Of a DNA stretch of 64,000 bases, positions 53,696 through 63,257 are shown piece by piece. The DNA comes from Spirosoma utsteinense (GTDB taxonomy: Bacteria > Bacteroidota > Bacteroidia > Cytophagales > Spirosomataceae). Numbering within the stretch: position 1 is the stretch's first letter; every line of letters begins with the position of its first letter. The notes beneath the pieces were generated by a model. The model did no database searches. It saw only the letters and a program-made list of their open reading frames with translations, and was not told where the DNA came from. The DNA lies in contig NZ_VFIA01000005.1 in the NCBI RefSeq assembly GCF_014282275.1, positions 186,001-250,000 of the forward strand. Direction: 5' to 3'. The translations under genes were made by a program, and so were the position numbers.

Positions 53696-54949
53696 ATGAA
53701 CCGTCGTTCGTTTACCCGCTTGTTTTCGGCACTTTCATGGACCTCGGCTACCGGCAGCGTAGCCACGTTATCCCCTTACCCAGCTTCGGCGAAATCCGTC
53801 TCGGGTGCAGACGACCGGACATACTGGACCCGGACACTGGTCAAGGTTGCTGAGCCGGTATTGAGCGCGCTCGCGCAGGGGCGATTGAAGGCGACTATGC
53901 CCGTTGAGTCGGCTCCTGGCCAGCGTGATAGCCGCGTAAAGGTGTCGTATCTGGAAGCGCTGGGCCGAACGCTGGCGGGGCTGGCACCCTGGCTGGAAGC
54001 ATCGACCGCTGGTCAGGAACAGGTTCAGCAACAACGGCTGGCAGACCTGGCCCGGCAGGCCATCACGAAGGGCGTCGACCCTGCCTCGCCCGACTACCTG
54101 AATTTTACGGAAGGCGGTCAGCCCCTGGTCGACGCGGCTTTTCTGGCGCATGCCCTCCTGCGGGCACCTGTGCAACTCTGGTCCAAACTGGATAAAGCAG
54201 CACAGGCCAATCTGATACAAGCGTTACAGGCCAGCCGGACAATTAAACCCGGCTACAACAACTGGCTGCTGTTTAGCGCTATGGTCGAAGCCGCGCTGCT
54301 GAAGTTTACCGGGTCGGGCGACGAGATGCGGATGGATTATGCCATACGGGAACACATGGCCTGGTATAAAGGCGACGGTGCCTATGGCGATGGGCCGGAT
54401 TTTCACTGGGATTATTACAACAGCTTCGTCATCCAGCCCATGCTGCTGGATATCGTACAAACATTGGTTCAGGCCGGGAAAGCCGATAAGGCATTGTATG
54501 AAACGGTCCTGGTCCGTGCCCGGCGCTATGCCATCGTGCAGGAGCGACTAATTGGACCCGACGGGTCGTTTGCCGCTTTTGGCCGATCACTGGCGTACCG
54601 CTGCGGGGCATTCCAGCTGTTAGCGCAGGTCGCCCTGCAAAACCAGTTGCCACCGGAGTTGACCGCCGGCCAGGTACGTAACGCGCTCACCGCCGTCATC
54701 CGCCGGACAATGGAAGCACCGAACACATTTGACAAAAACGGCTGGCTACAGATCGGCTTATGTGGCCACCAGCCCTCCATTGGCGAAACCTATATCTCGA
54801 CTGGAAGCCTGTACCTCTGCTCGGTGGCGTTTCTGCCGCTGGGCCTTCCCGCAGCCGATCCATTCTGGACAGCCGCCGGTGAGGACTGGACCGCGAAAAA
54901 GATATGGGGCGGGCAGGACGTAAAACCCGACCATGCGGTGAAGGGGTAG
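53696..54949 (+). CDS. exported DUF2264-family protein
   Basis: The 417-residue protein begins MNRRSFTRLFSALSW, with a twin-arginine-type leader followed by a hydrophobic Ala/Ser-rich stretch, so Tat export is likely. The body is an (alpha/alpha) barrel type with GYNNWLLFSAMVEAALLKF, YGDGPDFHWDYYNSFVIQPM and YRCGAFQLLAQVAL, the DUF2264 pattern seen near polysaccharide-degrading genes. It may be a glycoside hydrolase or lyase acting on uronate-containing oligosaccharides, but this has not been shown here. It is convergent with the FG-GAP gene. Confidence 0.82.
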   Translation: MNRRSFTRLFSALSWTSATGSVATLSPYPASAKSVSGADDRTYWTRTLVKVAEPVLSALAQGRLKATMPVESAPGQRDSRVKVSYLEALGRTLAGLAPWLEASTAGQEQVQQQRLADLARQAITKGVDPASPDYLNFTEGGQPLVDAAFLAHALLRAPVQLWSKLDKAAQANLIQALQASRTIKPGYNNWLLFSAMVEAALLKFTGSGDEMRMDYAIREHMAWYKGDGAYGDGPDFHWDYYNSFVIQPMLLDIVQTLVQAGKADKALYETVLVRARRYAIVQERLIGPDGSFAAFGRSLAYRCGAFQLLAQVALQNQLPPELTAGQVRNALTAVIRRTMEAPNTFDKNGWLQIGLCGHQPSIGETYISTGSLYLCSVAFLPLGLPAADPFWTAAGEDWTAKKIWGGQDVKPDHAVKG

Positions 54950-54997
54950 TATGCGTTCAGGCGCATTGGTCAGCACGTATTCTACCGGTGGATGTCT

Positions 54998-56257
54998 CTA
55001 CTTCTTAATCTTGTTTTCTAACAGGAAAACGCCATTCTTGTTGGCAATGACCAGGTCAGGCATCCGGTCGCCGTTCATGTCCTGCGCCACGATATTGAGG
55101 CCTGCCCCCGAGTCGTTGTCGATAACATGCTCTGTGTAATAGGGCTCCTTGTCGGGCGTAAACTCAAACCACATCAGAATAGGGGCATCACTGTCGCCCG
55201 GGTCGCGGCCATGGTGAGCCAGAAAACGCTTGCCGGTAATGTAATCGGCACGGCCGTCTCCGTTCAGATCGGCCATGATGGATGAATGGGTCTGAGCCGT
55301 GGTCGTACTCATCAAATGGGTTTTGAAATTGATACCCCCCTGCTCATCGGCAACCTGTTCATGCCACCAGACCCCAAGCGCATGGGCCGAGGCACTGACA
55401 ACGTCGTTCTTCCCGTCGCCATTCACATCCAGCAGCTGCATATGCGAACAGGGCTCACCTAAATCGGCGGGGTGAAAGACCCAGCTGCCGGATTGGTTAT
55501 CGGCGGTTCCCTTGAACCAGCCTTCCCGGATCACAACATCCTTAATGCCATCTTTATCCACGTCGCCGTAGCCGATGCCGTGCGAGAAAATCTCGGTTCC
55601 CGCTACATTCTCTTTACTGAGCGCATAGCGTTTCCAGTTCGTGTCGCCGGGCTTTGTGGGTGGCTTCAGCCAGACGATCTGCTTTTTGGCTTTATCCCCG
55701 CACAGGATATCGAGCCGTCCGTCGCCGTCTATATCGACAAAGCCGGGAGACTCATTGGCTATCCCAACGGAATCAGCGATGATATGCTTTTGCCAGTCGC
55801 CGGGCTTGTTCTTCGGGTTCTCGAACCAGAAAGCGGGCTTACCCGGAAAGTCGATGATGACAACATCGTCCCATCCATCCTGATTCACATCCATCCCCAG
55901 GTTAAGGAACGATTCACTGTACTCTTTCCGGGGGTCGAAGACGCGGGACGGCGCCATCTGGTGCCGGGTCCAGTTCGGGGCTTCAAACCAGTAATAGCCC
56001 GCCACAATGTCCATTCGTCCATCTTTGTTCAAATCGGCTACAGCCACACCTTCTGAAATAAAGTCACGGGTGATCGTCGTTTTTTTGAAATCGGTTGACG
56101 GAACAATCGATTTGGCCTCAGCCCTGGCCGGCGCATTCTCAGCCTGCTGTTTCCGAACGTTGAACAACGACTTTGTCTGCTGGCTATATGCGCCGGTAAG
56201 GCAACCGCAAAGCAGCAGCCCACTCAGCAGGCATTGGCCAACCGTATATTTTTTCAT
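54998..56257 (-). CDS. exported FG-GAP/VCBS repeat protein
   Basis: From the ATG at 56257 the protein has 419 residues with a signal peptide (LLSGLLLCGCLTGAYSQ); LCGC could be read as a lipobox. It has repeated calcium-binding blades with D-x-N/D-x-D-G: VADLNKDGRMDIVAG, DVNQDGWDDVVIID, DIDGDGRLDILCG, DVDKDGIKDVVI, DVNGDGKNDVVS, DLNGDGRADYIT and DMNGDRMPDLVI. This is a seven-bladed propeller of integrin type. The role is probably ligand binding in the periplasm or on the surface. It lies downstream of the cupredoxin-dehydrogenase on the same strand. Confidence 0.85.
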   Translation of the reverse strand: MKKYTVGQCLLSGLLLCGCLTGAYSQQTKSLFNVRKQQAENAPARAEAKSIVPSTDFKKTTITRDFISEGVAVADLNKDGRMDIVAGYYWFEAPNWTRHQMAPSRVFDPRKEYSESFLNLGMDVNQDGWDDVVIIDFPGKPAFWFENPKNKPGDWQKHIIADSVGIANESPGFVDIDGDGRLDILCGDKAKKQIVWLKPPTKPGDTNWKRYALSKENVAGTEIFSHGIGYGDVDKDGIKDVVIREGWFKGTADNQSGSWVFHPADLGEPCSHMQLLDVNGDGKNDVVSASAHALGVWWHEQVADEQGGINFKTHLMSTTTAQTHSSIMADLNGDGRADYITGKRFLAHHGRDPGDSDAPILMWFEFTPDKEPYYTEHVIDNDSGAGLNIVAQDMNGDRMPDLVIANKNGVFLLENKIKK

Positions 56258-56401
56258 ATCGATCATACTAGCGTTCGTTTCGTTTAACACGCCTTCATGA
56301 GTAACCATTTTTGTCTGCCAGCGTCGCCGGTCAGGCCTTTCATCGCGCTTATTTGGAAAACTTCCTCTGGATAAAGCGTTCCCGGTCCCGGATGGTTACA
56401 C

Positions 56402-59269
56402 TTACTCGTTCAGAACCCTGGCAATCAATGACTGAATCTCATGGTTTTCGTGCGACTGATCGAGCTTGCCTACCCGCTCATTCAGTTCTTTCAGCAGCTT
56501 CTTCGCATCGTCGGTACCAATGGCGGCAATCCGCTGAATGGTATAGGGCAGTTGTTTGGGCATCTTCGACTTTTGGGCCATGGCCAGCGCCCGTTTCATA
56601 TCGATTGCCGCTAACGGTTCGGATGCATACCATACCATCAACGGCAGGTTATGATCATCCTTGTCCTGAACTTTCTGAACGAGGGCGTCCATCACATCCC
56701 AGCGACTGGCCGGTTCCAGCCGGAGCATGGCCGACGTCAGGTAGAGCCGCACCATCGCCGAATTGTCGTTCTGCGCCAAGACCGCAAAACGTTTCAATGT
56801 TTCGGGCGACACGTTTTTACTTTCGGTCAACAACTGTATGGCCCAACTCCGGACATACTCATTTTCGTTGGCAAGTAAGTCGGTCAGTTCCTTTTCAGAG
56901 AGACCCTGCGTAACATGCAGCGCCCATAAAGCCCGGAGCTTCCGGGTAACATCGGGATTTTGGGCCAGTATTTCTTTTAATGCCTTATGCACCTTTTTGT
57001 TAGGCCCTCGCTCCTGCAAGATCGTCCGGGCCTGCCTTACATACCATTCATTAGCGTTTAGCTGGTAATTGACCAGGTCCTTATCCGACGCTTTGGTTAG
57101 ATCGACCTGTACCCATTTGTCGTTCTCGTGGGTGATCTTGAAGATCCGGCCCATCGTTTTGTCGTGCACATCGGGGTTAGGGCTGTGGCACTGGTTTTTG
57201 TCGTACCAGTCGATGGCCCATACCGAACCGCTGGGGTCGTACTTCATGTTCAGCCACTGCGACCAGGAATCGTTCATGGACAGGAAATCCGGTTTATGGG
57301 TAACTTCATACCCTGAACCAGCCCGAACCGGATGGTCCCGATTCAGTTTGGCACCGTTGATGTTATTCATGAAAATATCGTTCCGATATTCGGTTGGCCA
57401 GCTGTTACCGAGGTAAATCATGGCCCCGGAGTGGGCATGGCCACCGCCCGCTGAAGCCGACCGGAAGTTTCCGGCATGTGGACCGCGTTCGCCCACCCAA
57501 TGCACATGGTCGGCGTGGGTTTTGATGTCGTCGTAGGTATAGGGATTGAAGTGCTTCCCGGCCTGCCGGAAATAGCGCCCGCCCTGGATCATGTTATACA
57601 TGTGCGGAATCACGCAGGCGGTCACGAACGCATGCCCGTAGTCGTTGAAGTCAAGGCCCCAGGGGTTACTGGTTCCTTCGGAAAATAGCTCAAATCGATG
57701 CGTTGTGGGGTGAAAGCGCCAGACCCCGGCATTGAGTTTCGTGCGTTCCGAGTCGGGAGAGCCGGGCTTGCCTACGTTGGAATGCGTAAAGATGCCGTGG
57801 GTGCCGTAGAGCCAGCCGTCAGGGCCCCAGCGGAGACTGTTCAGTACTTCGTGGGTATCGTCGGTACCCCAGCCATCGAGCATTTTCTGAGGGGGACCGG
57901 TGGGTTTGTCGGTTTTGAAATCGGCCGGGATAAACAGCAGGTACGGTGCCGCCCCGAGCCATACGCCCCCCATGCCGACTTCGATGCCACTGACCAGATT
58001 CAGCCCTTCGGCAAAGATTTTTCGTTTGTCCAGTGTTCCATCACCATCGCTATCTTCAAGGATAAGGATGCGGTCTCTGCCCTGCCCTTCCGGTGCCGGA
58101 ATAGGATAGGTATGTCCTTCAACGACCCACAGTCGGCCACGGGCATCCGTCGTAAAACAGATGGGCTTGACCACATCCGGCTCCGCGGCCCCCAGCGTAA
58201 TTTTAAACCCACCGGGCAAGGTCATTGCCTGAGCCGCTTTGATGCCCGACAGCCCGGCGTTCAGCACGGGGTCCAGTGGCGGCAGGATGATAATATCTTT
58301 TTGATTCAGTTCATTCGGGAAGACGGGCCGGCTGGAGTAGAACAGGAATTCATCGAAGTTGATATGCGCCATCTTATCGTTGGCGATGTAAGGAATCTGC
58401 GAAATGCCCGTCTCCTTATCGACGATGCGAATGAAGATTTCCTGATTCATGTACGGCTGTAGATCCACCACGACGGGCTGAAAGGTAGCCCGTCCCTGCC
58501 CGGTACTGTGAAAAATAACCTTACCCGTGCTGGCCTGTACGAGTTCAACGCGTGTATCCTGCAACGCCCCGCCCGACACCCGAAAAGCGGCAAAAGGCTG
58601 GGTTACTGTAAATGCCGTAGACGTTAACGTGCCGGTCTGTTTATAATTTACTGTGCCTCCGCTGCTCAGAAAATGGCTCCCTTCGAAACCGATGTGCATG
58701 TCTTTATCATGGACCGGCGACGGGTCCTGATTCAGGATTGGGTTGGTAAACGCGTCGCCGGTGGCAGTCCAGTCGGCCAGGGTACCCGTTTCAAAATTCA
58801 GGTTCAGGGGCTTTCCATTCTTCAGCGGTAGCTGCCCGGCCACGGTTGCGGTTGTCAACGATCCTTCCACGACGTCAAACGTACCAACCATACCAGCCGC
58901 CCGGTGCCCTGGCACAGAACAGTAATAGGTATCGCTTTTGTCGGCATCGAACGTGATGCTGGTGCTTGCCCCCTTATCGTTGATCGACTTACTTTTAAGC
59001 CCAAGCTTTTCCAGCGAGATGTCGTGGGTCATCTGCTCACCATTGGTGATCGTGATGCGAACACGGTCCCCTTTGTTAGCCCGTAGTGTTGGATTACGGG
59101 AGCCATCCTTGGAAAAATAGCCCAGCATAGTCGCTTCCAGCGCATACTCACGGTCGACTTTCCCGGTATTCTGAGCAGGTCTGGGTTTAACCGACTGTGC
59201 CCTACCCGACGGATTAGGGGCTACAAAAAATGTTACGAAGAGAAGTATGAGTAAACAAGACTTGTTCAT
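56402..59269 (-). CDS. exported cupredoxin / PVC-type dehydrogenase / HEAT-repeat protein
   Basis: From the ATG at 59269 the protein has 955 residues with a signal peptide. The first domain (about 30-135) is a type I copper fold: MTHDISLEKLG supplies one His, and YYCSVPGHRAAGM gives the Cys, His and Met ligands in the CxxxxHxxxxM pattern. A beta-sandwich follows, then a propeller typical of the TIGR02604 membrane-bound dehydrogenases (GRLWVVEGHTYPIP, GMGGVWLGAAPYLLFIP). The C-terminal 250 residues are HEAT-like helices. Related proteins usually end in a cytochrome c domain with CxxCH, and none is present here. The upstream frame to a TTG at 59329 is not used. Confidence 0.82.
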   Translation of the reverse strand: MNKSCLLILLFVTFFVAPNPSGRAQSVKPRPAQNTGKVDREYALEATMLGYFSKDGSRNPTLRANKGDRVRITITNGEQMTHDISLEKLGLKSKSINDKGASTSITFDADKSDTYYCSVPGHRAAGMVGTFDVVEGSLTTATVAGQLPLKNGKPLNLNFETGTLADWTATGDAFTNPILNQDPSPVHDKDMHIGFEGSHFLSSGGTVNYKQTGTLTSTAFTVTQPFAAFRVSGGALQDTRVELVQASTGKVIFHSTGQGRATFQPVVVDLQPYMNQEIFIRIVDKETGISQIPYIANDKMAHINFDEFLFYSSRPVFPNELNQKDIIILPPLDPVLNAGLSGIKAAQAMTLPGGFKITLGAAEPDVVKPICFTTDARGRLWVVEGHTYPIPAPEGQGRDRILILEDSDGDGTLDKRKIFAEGLNLVSGIEVGMGGVWLGAAPYLLFIPADFKTDKPTGPPQKMLDGWGTDDTHEVLNSLRWGPDGWLYGTHGIFTHSNVGKPGSPDSERTKLNAGVWRFHPTTHRFELFSEGTSNPWGLDFNDYGHAFVTACVIPHMYNMIQGGRYFRQAGKHFNPYTYDDIKTHADHVHWVGERGPHAGNFRSASAGGGHAHSGAMIYLGNSWPTEYRNDIFMNNINGAKLNRDHPVRAGSGYEVTHKPDFLSMNDSWSQWLNMKYDPSGSVWAIDWYDKNQCHSPNPDVHDKTMGRIFKITHENDKWVQVDLTKASDKDLVNYQLNANEWYVRQARTILQERGPNKKVHKALKEILAQNPDVTRKLRALWALHVTQGLSEKELTDLLANENEYVRSWAIQLLTESKNVSPETLKRFAVLAQNDNSAMVRLYLTSAMLRLEPASRWDVMDALVQKVQDKDDHNLPLMVWYASEPLAAIDMKRALAMAQKSKMPKQLPYTIQRIAAIGTDDAKKLLKELNERVGKLDQSHENHEIQSLIARVLNE

Positions 59270-59445
59270 CGGAATAGATCGTAAATCGTTGACCGTAAGT
59301 TGACAGTAAGGTGGATATGCATGAAACAAAACGAATCAGCTTTCCTACTGATGGGAGGTGCGTAGTGTGCGGTGCAGTGGTACCGGCTACTTATAACCGA
59401 CACGGGGAGTACGGTGCGCCACTGCTGACAGTCATGTCAAAACAG

Positions 59446-59477
59446 ACAGACCCGTCTCTGGCTGGAAACGGGTCTGT
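59446..59477 (-). terminator. terminator after the 71-residue gene
   Basis: ACAGACCCGT (59446-59455) pairs with ACGGGTCTGT (59468-59477) over ten bases; on the minus strand the stem is followed by CTGTTTTG. It is a near-copy of the terminator at 59891-59934. Confidence 0.75.
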
Positions 59478-59495
59478 AAACTTGATAATTGTAAC

Positions 59496-59711
59496 TTACT
59501 TGTCGCTGTTAGCAGTTTTCCGATCAAAATCCTCCTCTGCTGAAGACTTCTTTTTGGAGTCTATAAGTTTACGCAATGCGCCCTTATCCATTTGGCTGAG
59601 TAACGCATTTGTTCCATCAACGCTAGCTTGCACGAATGCTTCCCAAGTCGGATAGAGTTTGTGTTCCTCCTCTGCATGGCCTGCTTTTACAGTCTGTTTT
59701 GTCAGTGACAT
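59496..59711 (-). CDS. small conserved-looking protein of unknown function
   Basis: From the ATG at 59711 the product has 71 residues: MSLTKQTVKAGHAEEEHKLY, then YPTWEAFVQASVDGTNALLS and a Lys/Ser-rich tail ending TANSDK. It is helical, charged and soluble, with no signal. An upstream in-frame start at 59840 would add 43 unrelated residues. Its terminator repeats that of hppA upstream. No function can be named. Confidence 0.55.
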   Translation of the reverse strand: MSLTKQTVKAGHAEEEHKLYPTWEAFVQASVDGTNALLSQMDKGALRKLIDSKKKSSAEEDFDRKTANSDK

Positions 59712-59890
59712 TGTTCTATCGTTTGCTAGTGACAAGAAAAGCGATGTATTGATTATCAGAGCAAAAGGGCTCAAAATTTTGATTGGGCAGTACCCCGTAA
59801 ATGTCAAACAATTCGAGGGCATTGTCAAGTTCACGGCCAATCATAGCCCGGTAGAGTCTTGTCCTTGAGTTACGGTGTCTTACGTATTCA

Positions 59891-59934
59891 AAACAGACAG
59901 ACCCGTCTCCAACTGGAAACGGGTCTGTCTGTTT
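59891..59934 (-). terminator. terminator after hppA
   Basis: Arms 59891-59906 and 59919-59934 pair perfectly over 16 bp with a 12-base loop. On the minus strand it begins 18 bases after the hppA stop and is followed by a T-rich stretch. Confidence 0.8.
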
Positions 59935-59951
59935 ATTTTCAACGAATGAGC

Positions 59952-62648
59952 TTACTTTTTCGTTACCCGAATCGAAATCCGGCGGTTTTGAGCCCGGCCG
60001 TCTTCTGTGTCGTTACTGGCAACCGGGTGTTCCTGGCCGTACCCTTCGGCCTCCAGGCGGGAATCCGCAATACCCAGCCCAACCAATTCTTTTTTAACCG
60101 ATTGCGCCCGGTCGCCGGAGAGTTTCAGGTTGCTGGCGGCATTACCCGTATTATCGGTGTAGCCGCCCAGTTTCACGTTCACGTTCGAGTACGCTTTCAG
60201 GATATCGCCGATATTTTTCAACTGTTCCTGCGATTCGGATTTAAGGGTCGCGCTGCCCGTCTCGAACGTCAGCCGGTCGAAATCGAACCAGGTCTCTTTG
60301 TCAACGACCTTGTCTGACTTGATGAAACTCAGCAGGTTCGCTTCGATACCATCCACGTCGACCCCTTTCAGCGACACACCGCCGTCCAGACTCAGGTCGG
60401 TTGGGGTGAATTCCCGGTTGGGCGTTGCCACATTTTTGTTGTCGGCAGCCGTCGACTGTTCAAGTGGCACTTCGGTACCGGCGGCCATTTTTCCTTCTTT
60501 CGCGTAGCCCAACGTATCAGACGACTTCACCGCGATATATGGCGCAATGACCAGCGATACGATCGACATCAGTTTGATCAGGATGTTCATCGACGGGCCC
60601 GACGTATCCTTGAACGGATCGCCCACCGTATCGCCCGTTACCGATGCTTTGTGCGGCTCCGACTTTTTGTAGAACATCTCGCCGTTGATCAGAACGCCTT
60701 TTTCGAACGACTTTTTGGCGTTATCCCAGGCCCCGCCGGCGTTGTTCATGAAGATACCCATCAACACCCCCGATACGGTAACACCGGCCAGCAGACCACC
60801 CAGTACTTCGGGGCCAAAGATAAAGCCAACGATGAGGGGCACCGACAGGGCAATAGCCCCCGGAAGAATCATTTCGCGGATAGAAGCCTGCGTCGAAATG
60901 GCTACGCATTTTTCGTATTCCGGCTTACCCGTTCCTTCCATGATACCCGGAATTTCGCGGAACTGCCGACGAACTTCCTCTACCATGGCCATAGCGGCCC
61001 GTCCAACGGCGGCAATAGCGAGCGACGAGAAAATGTACGGAATCATAGCCCCTACGAACAGACCGGACAGTACGTCGGCCTTGTAAATATCGATGGCCGA
61101 GATACCCGAGATACCTACGAAAGCGGCAAACAGGGCCAGGGCCGTCAAAGCAGCCGAGGCAATAGCAAATCCTTTGCCGCTGGCAGCCGTGGTGTTGCCA
61201 ACCGCATCGAGGATATCGGTACGGCCGCGTACTTCTTCGGGCAGGTAGCTCATCTCGGCAATCCCCCCGGCGTTATCGGCGATAGGCCCGAACGCATCGA
61301 TTGCCAGCTGCATAGCCGTCGTGGCCATCATACCAGCTGCCGAAATGGCTACACCATATAAACCGGCGAAATGATAGGACGTATAAATACCGGCCGCCAG
61401 CACCAGAATAGGTAATACGGTCGACTCCATACCCACGGCCAGACCGCCAATGATGTTGGTAGCCGCCCCCGTAGCCGACTGCCGGATGATCGACATAACC
61501 GGGCGACGACCCATAGCGGTGTAATATTCCGTAATGATCGACATCAGCGCGCCCACGACCAGACCCGTTACAATAGCGAAGAACACGTCCAGGCGGGTGA
61601 ACTCAACCCCGCGAAGCTCCATGGTTCCTTCCGGAAGTACCGCATTAACGAGAAAGTACGAAGCAACCACGGTCAAAATAATAGATCCCCAGTTACCGAG
61701 GTTCAGCGCGGCCTGTACGTTGCCGTTATCGTCTTTTACCCGAACCAGGTAGCAGGCAAGAATCGAGAAAATAAGGCCCATTCCTGCAATCAGGACGGGT
61801 AGTACGATGGGCGCGTGGCCTATGATTGGATCGTTCGGAATAACGATTTCGCGGCCCAGCACCATCGTTGCCAGAATCGTGGCCACATAGGAACCGAAGA
61901 GGTCGGCACCCATACCGGCTACGTCGCCTACGTTATCACCTACGTTATCGGCGATGGTGGCGGGGTTACGCGGATCATCTTCGGGAATTCCCGCTTCTAC
62001 TTTACCCACAAGGTCGGCACCTACGTCGGCCGCTTTGGTGTAAATACCCCCGGCCACACGGGCAAACAAAGCAATAGATTCAGCACCGAGCGAAAAGCCG
62101 GCCAGCACTTCCAGCGCCCGCTCCATCGGGATGCCGTTAACGGGCAGAATACCATTTTCGGCTACGGCACCTGCCACAAAATAATTGTAGAGAAAAATAA
62201 AGAGCACACTTAGTCCCAATACGGCCAGACCGGCAACGCCGATTCCCATGACCGAACCGCCCGTGAATGATACATCGAGGGCGCGGGTAAGACTGGTACG
62301 GGCTGCGTGGGCCGTGCGCACATTTGCCTTTGTGGCGACTTTCATGCCGATATAACCGGCAAACGCGGAGGTGAACGCACCAATGGCAAAGGCGACCCCA
62401 ATGAACCAGTGCGAATTTTCGACCTGCGAACCAGCAAAGGCCAGGACGGCAGCGACTACCGTTCCGAAGATGATGAGCACTCGCCATTCGGCCCGTAAAA
62501 AGGCAATGGCTCCATCGGCAATATAACCGGCTATTTCCTGCATTCGGGCATCACCAGCCTCCTGCCGGTTTACCCAACTGAATTTAGCGATCATGACCAC
62601 CAAACCCACTAATCCTAAGAGTGGTACGATGTAAAGACTATTGTTCAT
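59952..62648 (-). CDS. hppA: membrane-bound ion-pumping pyrophosphatase fused to an OmpA-type domain
   Basis: The 898-residue protein is a membrane pyrophosphatase with a C-terminal addition. Residues 1 to about 730 hold 16 helices and the PPi site: [20 protein letters not shown] and later [16 protein letters not shown]. The position that is Lys in K-independent enzymes is Ala here ([10 protein letters not shown]), so it should need potassium; proton or sodium pumping cannot be decided. A polar linker (about 735-782) leads to an OmpA/Pal domain at 783-898 with [33 protein letters not shown] and GRAQNRRI, which include the Asp and Arg that bind diaminopimelate in peptidoglycan. The C-terminus of these pumps faces the periplasm, so the fusion is topologically sensible. 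No frameshift or internal stop separates the parts. Confidence 0.93.
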   Translation of the reverse strand: MNNSLYIVPLLGLVGLVVMIAKFSWVNRQEAGDARMQEIAGYIADGAIAFLRAEWRVLIIFGTVVAAVLAFAGSQVENSHWFIGVAFAIGAFTSAFAGYIGMKVATKANVRTAHAARTSLTRALDVSFTGGSVMGIGVAGLAVLGLSVLFIFLYNYFVAGAVAENGILPVNGIPMERALEVLAGFSLGAESIALFARVAGGIYTKAADVGADLVGKVEAGIPEDDPRNPATIADNVGDNVGDVAGMGADLFGSYVATILATMVLGREIVIPNDPIIGHAPIVLPVLIAGMGLIFSILACYLVRVKDDNGNVQAALNLGNWGSIILTVVASYFLVNAVLPEGTMELRGVEFTRLDVFFAIVTGLVVGALMSIITEYYTAMGRRPVMSIIRQSATGAATNIIGGLAVGMESTVLPILVLAAGIYTSYHFAGLYGVAISAAGMMATTAMQLAIDAFGPIADNAGGIAEMSYLPEEVRGRTDILDAVGNTTAASGKGFAIASAALTALALFAAFVGISGISAIDIYKADVLSGLFVGAMIPYIFSSLAIAAVGRAAMAMVEEVRRQFREIPGIMEGTGKPEYEKCVAISTQASIREMILPGAIALSVPLIVGFIFGPEVLGGLLAGVTVSGVLMGIFMNNAGGAWDNAKKSFEKGVLINGEMFYKKSEPHKASVTGDTVGDPFKDTSGPSMNILIKLMSIVSLVIAPYIAVKSSDTLGYAKEGKMAAGTEVPLEQSTAADNKNVATPNREFTPTDLSLDGGVSLKGVDVDGIEANLLSFIKSDKVVDKETWFDFDRLTFETGSATLKSESQEQLKNIGDILKAYSNVNVKLGGYTDNTGNAASNLKLSGDRAQSVKKELVGLGIADSRLEAEGYGQEHPVASNDTEDGRAQNRRISIRVTKK

Positions 62649-62680
62649 GCGATAACTTAGAAAAGGTTATTGGAATGGGG

Positions 62681-62688
62681 CAAATATA
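62681..62688 (-). promoter_or_regulatory. -7 promoter box of hppA
   Basis: The minus strand reads TATATTTG, a perfect TAnnTTTG, 32 bases before the ATG at 62648. A TTTG at the standard -33 distance is absent. Confidence 0.5.
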
Positions 62689-63257
62689 GAATTTGCCCGT
62701 TCATAACGCCCTACATCAACCTAAATTCATAGAATTTTTTTGAGGATAATTTCATCTATTCTCAGAGTTAGCAGTGGGATCAGGCGTATCAGCGCACCTA
62801 ACTCGCTAGTTAATAGCCGCCAGTGCACCAGTTAGAAGGTGCCGGGTCTTTCCCTTAGCCAAACCACGAATAAAGAACTCCATTCGTTAAAGTCACCCCG
62901 CTTCCTGTCCCTTGCACGTTAGCGCCGTGCCGGAACAGGTTCAGGAGATACTAGGTGGGTTTCCTGTCCTTCTGTATTACTTAAAAAAACGGTAAATTTC
63001 TATAGCATCTATTAAAGCATATAGCTTTGATTATCAATCTTATACTAATTAATATTTAGTTATTTATACGCATGAGTATCAATAAATCGAGACGGAATAG
63101 ACACATCAGATTTATTCAATATAATTAATTCTCAATTTCATCATATTATCAAAATTTAATTTTATTTTAATAGCCTAATACAAAATATTATTGCGAAAAT
63201 TAAGCCTTTAATAGAATAAAAAGTATACAATTACTGATCATACCAAATACCTGAACT
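62689..63257. other. long intergenic region upstream of hppA and the terminal SusC-like gene
   Basis: The left half has normal composition with no ORF of note. From about 63000 it becomes strongly AT-rich, like other divergent promoter regions here. No clear promoter pair, tRNA, riboswitch or repeat was found. Confidence 0.5.

Noticed and set aside
59311..59868. Plus-strand open frames between the dehydrogenase and hppA
   Set aside because: They run through both terminators and lie antisense to the more credible 71-residue gene.
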